Positions 55,001-64,000 of a DNA stretch of 64,000 nucleotides are shown here, piece by piece (the first letter of the stretch is position 1; every line of letters begins with the position of its first letter). The position numbers and the translations under genes were made by a program. The DNA is from Onchocerca volvulus (lineage: Eukaryota > Nematoda > Chromadorea > Rhabditida > Onchocercidae). The stretch covers positions 9,513,560-9,577,559 of the forward strand of contig HG738140.1 of NCBI GenBank assembly GCA_000499405.2. The letters run 5' to 3'. The notes beneath the pieces were generated by a model, which was given only the letters and a program-made list of their open reading frames with translations, did no database searches and was not told the DNA's origin.

Positions 55001-58000
55001 GAAACCAATAGATGAATCGTAGCACTTGAGCGCACATTCTCGTATTTCTAATTCATCCTTTACAAATTTCATTAGTAATGATTTTAAATATTCATGTATC
55101 AATATTAACAGAAATATTCATAGAGTCAAAACGATGTATTCAGATTAGAAAATTTGAACAACTACTGTAATGAACCTTTTTAAAAATATAAATATACCTG
55201 TATACCTACAAGTTTTCCAGAACTTGTTTTAGTCAAAACAGAGAGTGATATCAACGTTGCCCAAATTTTCAGAGCACCGTGTTCGTCCATTGCAATAGAA
55301 GCCAAAAAACGAAACAGTGCTCCCTTCAAAACAAGGGGAATCGCAGAAGTCACTAGACTTACTGTTGTTTCTACACATGACCATGAATTATTATCTGTGA
55401 ATTGGAGACGAGCATTCTGGTCCTGAATGATATTGCTGTAAGAAATTTTTTCCACAGAATGGATCAAGGTAACTAAGAAGAACTAATGTTCATCTGGCAA
55501 ACTTTACGCTAATTAAAATATGGAATCATTTTCATGAATCAAAAAACTATAGCAAATTCATAGCTCCAAATAAACTTTGGTCCATCAAATTTTACGTTTT
55601 TAGCAACAATTTCTGCAAGCTGAACCCATGCAACAAGACCAGCTAACTCGGTTTGTGGAATTTGCTGGAAAGTATCATGCTGTTCTGGTGGCGCTGCATG
55701 CATTATACTCGATGTCTGAGTCTTTTTGAGTTTGAAAAGTCTAAGATAGTCATGCATTGCTGTCCAGAAATGATCCCAACAGAGCGCATTTTCAGCTATA
55801 ACAAAAATAAATTAATAAATAAATGCTAATTTTTCATGAATATCAAAATTTTAGCTAAAAACTTCAATGAAAATGAATCAGAATTTTCAGTACTTCAGAA
55901 AGGATCATACCAAATGTTGTATGACATGGAGAAAGCAGTTCAAATATGAAGTGAGCCGATTCCCGGCATTTACAGATATTCTTTAGCATATCGAGAAAAG
56001 CGACTTGCAATACTGGTGAAATAAGTTGTCGACAATTTCTTAAAAACTTCACCAATTCTTCCTAAATTAATATGGTAAAATTGACGTAGAAGCGAATAAA
56101 TATTTTAAAGTGCTCTACCAACTTCGGGAATGCTTTCATTTTTGTTATTTAAACTGTGCTCCTTGAAAAAAAAAATAAATAAATAAAAAATAAGAATCGT
56201 CACATTGAATAAAATATTTTGAATAATTACGCTAGTTTTGCAAGTATTCTTTCGCAAAAAATGTAATTTTCAGAACTAAAGGAACTAATCACTTTAGTGT
56301 GTTATAAAATAATGATTTGACTTTCATACTACAGATCAAATTTTCGATATAAAAATTTAAACGAACAAAACTAATTTACGATACTTTATCAAATATGTCA
56401 GAAACTTACGCTCTCACTAGAGCAAAACTGTGTAGACAACTGCTCCAAATATTTCGAATCACCATCATACAGATCAGCAATACAACGAATAAAATTTTCA
56501 AAATGAAGTCGAGGCCTGTGAAGCTGACCACGTTCCAACATTTCCTCGACATACTGTAATTCCATTTCACCAGAATGTTGTAACAAAACAACCTAAAATA
56601 GTTCTCATCAATCATAGAATGCAAATTATTTTAATATCTGCATGTTTTATTGTTTACGAATGGATAATCAACGAATGAATCCATCAAATTCAAATGTAAT
56701 TTAAAAAAGAAATTATGAAGAAAGAAAATCACAATATCTCATAAAATATTAACCTGATTACTGAGATGAGCAATAAAATTTTTGATCAGTGTGTCAACTG
56801 TAGCAAAAACTATGAAGTTTTCTCTAAATTTCGGCATTGCAATAATACATTTTCGTATGAACTGGAAGGCTAATCCATCGATTGCCTTTTCAAGTAATTC
56901 TTCTTCTTTGATAGCAAAACCACCCAGAACTATTAAAAGATGGTAATAAAAATAGATATTTAAATGATTCAATGGAAAAAAGTAGAAACCAATAACAAGA
57001 ATTTCCAAATAGTCAAACAAATGAACACTTAGATGAAAAATGGGGTAATAATGAACCTTCTTGAACAAGTTGATGAACACTGAGCCAGTTGTAAGAAATT
57101 ACGACTGCAAACTGTAATGAAGCCTGTAGACAAGAATCTTGCCAATCTTCCAAAATCACTTCCTTATGAAACTCCATCAATAAATTTCGAGCACATCGCA
57201 CTGAAATTTGTGTGGCTTTTATTTTTTGTATTCGAAATGGTGAAGATAGCAGAAAAAAGAAAACATATTTCTGCAGTAAAGATTTGGACATAAAAGCATG
57301 AAACAGAATAAAAATTAAATCACAGAAAATTACTATTATGAAGATTATGTGGAGATATGAGTATTAGAGCAGCAGTCCATAGTGATAAATGGGTATTTCT
57401 GAAAGGTGTATTCGGCTGCAGTTCTTTCAGCGGCGCAAATAAATCATTTAAGAAGGGTGGCGCTGATTCCAGTTGCCATGATGAGCATATGAGATGGAAT
57501 GTTTGTGCACAATTTTCCAGTGTCTCTTCAATTAATTCTCGCAACTGCAAAAATATTTGCTGACGCAAAAATATTAATAAAAATAAATGAATTTATAATT
57601 TAAATTTGCATTCTGAACAATTCAACAGCTTCATAAATCAAACTTGAAATAAACTCACAATTTCTTGATGTTTCGGACCACCTAATCCATTAACATGTGG
57701 ATGATGCAAACTTTGTAATTCAGATTGCACATTTACAGTTTGCAGAACTTCTGAAAGCGTCGCTATGAGACCATCAATTTAGAAAAAAATTTAAAAGAAA
57801 AAAAAACTATAAACACAAACATTAGTCAGTTACGAATACCTATCAAAACAGATGCATAGTAAAACTGAAAAGTGGTCTAAATTTTTAAAAATACGAAATA
57901 ATATATACCTATAAGGCGTTTGATAAATGCAGTATCACTAAGTAGCTGATTAAGATACTCGGAAAGTTCTCGTGGCTTCGACACTTTTTCATCGATTCTG

Positions 58001-59559
58001 AATTCTGCTAGGGCCTAGAAAACGTAAATTTCTAAAAAAAAAAAAAAAAAAAATTGAAGGTACCAAGTGCATAAAAAGACGTCAGCAGTGTATGACAGAC
58101 CAAATTTAATACATGAAATAGAAAAGCAATAAATTAGCAATATATCAGTAATATATCTTTCTAGTATCAAAGTTTAAATTTCAACCAGGAAAGAATAAAC
58201 ATGTAAAGAATGGCATTTCGAAAAGATTAAAAATAAAATTTCGAAAACATTCACTTACTTTCACAGTCGCACTGATAAAACGATGTGCATCATAATAACA
58301 AATAACAGCACAAAGACCTCTCGTTAAGAACGGGAAATGTCGTATTTGCACCTCACCTGCAACGCAAGCAAAAGAAAAATGTCATATTTTTATTTTAATT
58401 ATGAATATTTATAAAAGCATATCTCTTTTTTTTTTGAAGCATATCTTTTTTTTCTTATGTTAACTATGAATATTTATAAAAGCTTATGAAAGCATATCTT
58501 TTATAAATATTCATAGTTAACATAACATAACTGCTTTTAGACAACAATCTTATGCGCAGTGATTCTATGAAAATTCATGTCTTTTGAAAAATTTAAACTC
58601 CTTCCGATTAGTACCACAATGCACACATGTCCAATTACTCATAACATATTTCGAATTTGGTCATATTCCAGTTAAAAACTATTTCCTGTTATAGTTACTT
58701 TTTCGTTTTTTATTTTTAGAATTATCAACATACCCTGATCAATTACTATGATACTATTTTTGTAGTTGTATGATCAAATAAACAATATAGGTTCCATAGC
58801 TAGTTTCATAAGATCATCTAAGATTCACTTAAGCGCTTCAACAATCATTTCCTGTCCATAACATTGGGGAATTAGCTAAAATGATGATAATAATTATTAC
58901 CAGTTATTATTAGTTCGAGAGCATCAAATTCATCACAGTTAAACAAATCTGATATAATTATTGCTTCGTTTCGTAATCCGTCATCTATTTTTACAACTTC
59001 CCCATTATCCAATTCCACTACTTCACCATTCTTGTTCAGCATCGAACGATGCAATGAATTTTTACTCTGAAAGGCAATCAAAATAATCTTTTGCATCATA
59101 TTACATGAATTGCTGCAATATACCATAATTATAATATGATATGATTCATTTGAACAAGATTTCAAACATGATTACAAAGAAAATTTACTTGTTCAGAATG
59201 ACATAACATTTGTATTTTATAAGATTAAAAACGTAAAAACAAAAAAAAAAAAAAACAAATAGAAACACGTAAAGTTATTTCGATTCAAATACTACTGGTG
59301 TGCACTATTTCATCACCTTGTAAATTTCATTTTTCATTGTTATCACGTTTCCTCTCTCTATCATATAAACAATATTATGAACTTTAACTGAAACTTGAAA
59401 AAGACCAACTGGATTCCGAAGTATATCGGTGAGTAACTTTCGAGTTCTGTTTAGTACGGTCATTAACTGCTCCAAAGAAGTACTATTACTCTGTTCATTG
59501 TAACAGTTACTTATATAATTATCGATTACTCTGAAAGTATTCCGAGCCCGCACCCACAT
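46074..59559 (-). CDS. NUP205: Nucleoporin NUP205 (inner-ring scaffold)
   Basis: Large alpha-helical-solenoid nucleoporin (Nup192/Nup205 family; NPP-3 in C. elegans) of the nuclear-pore inner ring. Exons: 59559-59317, 59066-58901, 58356-58259, 58014-57909, 57762-57659, 57544-57334, 57200-57057, 56929-56754, 56592-56410, 56161-56123, 56061-55911, 55795-55596, 55422-55198, 55057-54866, 54689-54549, 54303-54049, 53683-53485, 53339-53175, 52556-52432, 52136-51904, 51553-51420, 51195-51098, 50899-50691, 50556-50415, 50275-50167, 50056-49944, 49815-49562, 47737-47555, 47226-47087, 46927-46825, 46605-46491, 46225-46074. Collinear with human NUP205 along its length: NEAIIISDLFNCDEFDALEL, HFPFLTRGLCAVI, EENALCWDHFW-type block, DQNARLQF, SIQHHLVQ. 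About 1,700 aa against about 2,010 in human: the last ~300 residues are not found and the stop at 46074 may be intron read-through. Phase fails between 51098 and 50899. Intron 18 has a GC donor. Confidence 0.9.
46770..46816. repeat. Short direct duplication in a NUP205 intron
   Basis: CAAATTTCAAATGATATTAA occurs at 46770-46789 and again at 46797-46816, seven bases apart. Confidence 0.85.
58455..58525. repeat. Perfect 28-bp inverted repeat in NUP205 intron 2
   Basis: 58455-58482 and 58498-58525 are exact reverse complements over 28 bases (for example GTTAACTATGAATATT against AATATTCATAGTTAAC) with a 15-base loop. Part of the arm (ATGAATATTTATAAAAG) is also present once more as a direct copy at about 58401-58417. 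Confidence 0.85.
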
Positions 59560-59580
59560 TTCTTACTTCTGAAAAAAAAA
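59560..59580 (-). promoter_or_regulatory. Spliced-leader-type acceptor of NUP205
   Basis: TTTTTTTTTCAG followed nine bases later by the start ATG. This fixes the start at 59559 and suggests trans-splicing. Confidence 0.55.
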
Positions 59581-60216
59581 CATTAACCAACAATCAAAAT
59601 ATAAGATAGAGTTACACAGCACCGCTCATTAGCATTATTATTTCTTGATCGATAAATTATACTGTATTTAATCTTAATGGGATGAATCAAAGATGAATAT
59701 AGTTATAATCAAAAAATTCACAGCGTTGAATCGATGTTTCACATGAATTGTACAAGACCATTCAGGTTATAGATGGCTACTAATCTATAAAATGCAAACT
59801 CTATCGGAGACCAATCAAGACAGAGAATGTTGTTTCAAATTTACTGAGGAAAAACTATTTTTCAGTCGAGTGAAGCAGTCCAGTTTATTCCATAAATATA
59901 CTTGCAAAAGATGCATTATGAATGACGGATTTTTGGAACTCGAACACGGACCAACTTTAATCCTAGTGCAGATGGTTTGAAATGTCAGGATCACTTAGGA
60001 AAAGAAAAAAAAAATTGATTTCTTTACTGCTTGTCCAAAGACTGCGAAAGTCCTTCATTTATTATTGGCAGACTTTTCATTTTTAATCGGTTGGGATTAT
60101 TAACGGACGACATAGGAATATATGTCACACAAACTGAATTCCTCTCTATTCCCTTCGAGTGCCAGCCACGTATGGATGTCAACCGATGGATATAAGTAGC
60201 AACCTAATAAATTTCG

Positions 60217-60324
60217 TTCCCATTATGACTAAATTCAATTCAAATAAATTTGAACTGGAATTTTTGAGTTTCTGAAGTCTGAGCTCATTCAAATAAATTT
60301 GAATTGAATTCAAGCATAATGGAA
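60217..60324. repeat. Imperfect inverted repeat
   Basis: Arms 60217-60254 and 60288-60324 pair over about 37 bases with a few mismatches (core AATTCAATTCAAAT with ATTTGAATTGAATT). The loop is about 33 bases. Confidence 0.65.
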
Positions 60325-63109
60325 TGGAATCAATCTACTGGATTTATTAGATTACTATGTCTTTATACCAAAAAACTGATTTAGGACCTCAATAAAAGTT
60401 TAAGAATGGAATAAATAATCCACGTTTAGATTTAAGCATAAGTTTAGTCCTCGATCTTTCTTAGGGCTCAAATGCAATGACAAATCCAGATCCGCATCTC
60501 AACATCAAAATATTTTGAGATTCAAGTTCAAATACAAATTGAGTCCCATCCTCAAGCCAAGAAATTATGAAAACAGGAGCCAAAATTTCATGAACCTAAC
60601 TTTTTAAAATATATCAGAAAGGCAATATTAGATACATTTGAACAATTCTTCAACGGATATAAGACAATGATACAAAATCAAACGTTTGCCCAGCAAATAA
60701 ATTAAGTCTATAGAGGTGGTTTATTGTCAGAAACATTTCGCTATACGATTTTGACCATTTCCCGCCTCTCCGACCAGGCTACAATGAAAACAATGCGATG
60801 CAACATTCATGCAATGGCTACAGAGATGTGAAATATTGGATTGTACGATGACATGACGACTGCAAAAATGAACGAACATTTGGTGAATGGCTGGATCGGC
60901 AATGGCCAGAAGTCATTTATACATTAAAATCAGCTTAGTATGGGAATACCAGCTCTTTATCTAACGTTGAGATTCCGTGAATTAGGAGAGATTGCATGTT
61001 TATGATTTATCCTGAATTTAAGGAAAAATGCAGCATTAATAAATTATGGGCGAAGCTGTTGATCTCAAGGATGAAACCAATTCGAATTGTTTCTGAAACT
61101 TTTGCCGATACTTGCTCACATATTTCTCCGTCTGTTTCATTTAAATTTCACTTTTTTTTTTTCATTTTATTACTTATTTTTTAAAGATACCTTTCAGTGT
61201 TTTTTCATTCACTCAGTAAACTACTATTCAATCTTTTTTGTTGATACTCTGCAATCTTCTATTCACACTGCAAATTCTTTACTGTTGAAATATTTAAGAT
61301 TTTGTACACAGACTACAAAAACATGGTAGCTAAACTATTTGTCTTTTTTTTCATTCCTTTTTTTGAAGAGAAAAAGCATCAATTAATGCTGAGAAAATAT
61401 ATTTGATTTCAGACGTAGTAGGTCTTTACGTTTTAATGCATAAGGATAAGAATTTCCGTAATTTGCCAAGCTTTTCTTTAATATTTATTATAATGAATAT
61501 TAGTCGATAGCTAGTTAATCAATTAAAAATGATCAAGTTGAAATAGACATAACATAATTTATTTCAAATGACAGGAATGCTTAAGATTGTCTTGATATTG
61601 TTAACAGATCATCTTGTCAACGAAAAAGAACGATGGAAATGATTAATCATTTCGAATGTGTTAAAATCCATATTCGAAATGCGTAATTTTTTTAAAATCT
61701 ACTATCCGACGAGACCTCACTTCAAGTAACATAATTATCTTATTCATTTCTTATACATTACTTTTCACGTCTCATCATGTTTATATGATAGAAGAGACCC
61801 AGAAATATATGCTAATATTTGTTTCTGGCAATGTGAGCAAATACAACAAATGCATTTAAACGCGTCATGCGCATAGCATCAGAACTTAACGCAGTTTTTG
61901 GGCCATGATCATCTAATTACGATCGAGCTGTATTTCGATCATTCCTTCCAAATATATTTCTCTTCAGAGTTTCAGCCAGCAATATGCTCACTCGTTTCTG
62001 TCAAGAAAAGAATATGAGAGATGTTATTTAAGATATTCCTTCTAGTAATCAATAATCAGAAGCATGATATGTAAAGTTGTAAAAAAGAGAAACACAAAAT
62101 GCTATGCAGTTGACAGTTTCTCTAGCTCCCGAGAATTTTCTTGATATTTTACACTCGATGTTACAATTACAGCGGTAAACATCTATTTATGAATTATATA
62201 ATTGAAATATAATTTTTATTCATATATCTTTTTATTTTCATCTTTGAAGCAGTTATCTTATTTTTTGCGAGGCCAACTCCTAGCAAGATAGAAATTCTCC
62301 ATTCATCTCCAATAAAGATGAGAAACAAATATGTCTTGCATATTAAGTCCGACAATTAACAGGAAACCGCTAACAGATCATCTCTAACTTGACTCCTTCA
62401 TATTTAGAAAGTTTCGAACGACGATCAAAAAAAAATTGGTTCCAATACAGCTACTAAATTTGCAGAATTCAGAAAAGGAACTGCAGTAATCAAAAATTGT
62501 AAGCTTTCTTCAACCGTTGCAAAATGCACATATTATTCGTGACTTTTAGAAATCTCATTCCGACAAATTGAATTAACCAACTTTGCTTTTTGGCAAAAAA
62601 TAAAATAGAAGACCGGAATACATATATTTTACGTATAATATTGACATATTATTCATTCACATAAATTTATGAGACCTCTGCAAAATGAAAATTCGCGCTA
62701 GTTGCGGGAAACTCTCGGATTCTGCCGAAAGATATAGATATTTTTAGATTTTCGATCATTACCAGCGATTTCGTTAATCCCTGGTACTAGTGTCTCTTGC
62801 TCCCTTTCATAAACAACAGAAAAGATGATTTCCAGAAAATCATTTTTCTTCAGATAAGTAGAATCTATTTTGAAAATGGATCGATGAGAATCGTTATACC
62901 CAATGGATTTTAGGAATTACTTAATGCTCCTATCTGCTCACTTCCTATCACAATTAGAAACCAAAAGCGAAAGAAAGAATGAAATGCAACAATTAAATAC
63001 AGAAAGAAATCGATGTCATACAAAAAATCTTACTAGCTCAAAGACGTCATGTATCCCGTCATCTAGAACTTAATTCTATCACTTCAGTTCCTCCAGATAA
63101 TTTTAATCG

Positions 63110-63568
63110 TTTTGCTAGGCACTATCAAATCAGCAACAAAACTCCTTAAAAATTATTTCTCTACACAGAAATCAAGAGACTGTTATCAGAAATATAGTGC
63201 ATCCAAATACTGGAAATTTATAAGGCCCATCATAGGACACAATGCTAACAAACACTGTTGACTTGTTTTTTTTTAATATGTCGACTCTCCGAACTAATGC
63301 ATTTCGGGATAATTTCACTGTGTCTTCTCGAGTATTCTCATTCTAATATCACAGTTCCACTATTCAAAGATGAAATATCAAGGTGAAATTTGAAAATTCA
63401 AAAACAAGTCAATCATAAAGCAATCATAATGTCAGTCATACAGAGTCTTCATCTTTTTTTATGCTCTATGATATACATAAAAATTGCTTATTTTGTTAAA
63501 AATAATGTCCAAAATTTCCCTAAATGTTCCATTTTTATGTTTGTTTTTTGCTAGGCACTATCAAATCA
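63110..63568. repeat. Direct repeat pair, 23 bp
   Basis: The same 23 bases, beginning TTTTGCTAGGCACTAT, occur at 63110-63132 and 63546-63568, with unrelated flanks. Confidence 0.8.
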
Positions 63569-64000
63569 TCCAATATCACACCAACAAATGGTTTTTGAGA
63601 TTAAATCGAATGCAGCAAAAAAAGATAATACCAAATCAGAATTGAAAGCACTTTAATGATTAAATTTCTCGAGAAAAATGATGTAGGCAAAAGCGCGAAT
63701 AAATGGATAATTCACTCCTACCATACATCCCATCAACAACTACAGAAAATTGTTGTACCTCTAAACTGTGCGCGAGAAAAACCTCGATAAAGCACGAAAA
63801 TGCTTATTTCATATATATATATATATATGTACGCAACAACTTTTACATCAAATGTATCCATATGAAACCATTGAAATAAATCAAGATACTGAATGCAAAA
63901 CATATAACATGCCAAAAAAAAAATCGACCGTTTCAAAAAGAAGTGTCTCAACCCTGAGTAAAAGTGACCCAAGAAAATACCACAGTAAAAGAAAAATGAA

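Larger units (their letters stand above)
59581..64000. other. Intergenic, no gene recognised
   Basis: AT-rich sequence upstream of NUP205. It contains an inverted repeat (60217-60324), a short direct repeat pair near 63110 and 63546, a (AT)n run at 63811-63828, and short open frames without recognisable motifs. Confidence 0.4.

Overview
The window reads as nuclear DNA of a parasitic nematode, most likely a clade III (filarial-type) worm. The evidence is strongly AT-rich sequence, genes split into many short exons by mostly 80-600 bp introns, acceptors of the form TTTTCAG or TTTTTAG, pyrimidine-AG acceptors a few bases before start codons (as expected for spliced-leader trans-splicing), and a WAGO-type Argonaute, a clade confined to nematodes. 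No bacterial gene, CRISPR array or rRNA was seen. The species call is inference.

Layout. 1-1511 (+): 3' part of Mediator subunit MED8. 2639-8590 (-): a complete 16-exon GMP synthase, tail to tail with MED8. 10558-13798 (-): a serine-rich gene that I do not recognise, 5' end unresolved. 13.8-18.0 kb: intergenic. 17992-20818 (+): a seven-exon TMEM59-family membrane protein. 22510-27423 (+): a 16-exon KRI1 ribosome-biogenesis factor. 28995-35497 (-): a complete 17-exon WAGO-clade Argonaute whose slicer residues are largely lost. 37.5-43.3 kb: a repeat-rich block holding decayed BEL/Pao retrotransposon pieces, duplicated non-coding repeats and two out-of-order pieces of a second, decayed Argonaute. 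46074-59559 (-): about 33 exons of the nuclear-pore scaffold protein NUP205. 59.6-64.0 kb: no recognisable gene.

Exon borders were placed by hand from splice signals, reading-frame phase and remembered family similarity. Phase closes without conflict through all of GMPS, TMEM59, KRI1 and the Argonaute, and through NUP205 except for one place (50.90-51.10 kb). The genes do not form a pathway; they are housekeeping genes for transcription, GTP supply, membrane traffic, ribosome assembly and nuclear transport, plus one small-RNA effector.

The least expected content is: an intact WAGO beside a broken Argonaute relic interrupted by retroelement sequence; several long inverted repeats, two of pre-miRNA size (24541-24612 and 27656-27737); two GC-AG introns; and the unidentified serine-rich gene. 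I did not find a clearly new multi-gene system.
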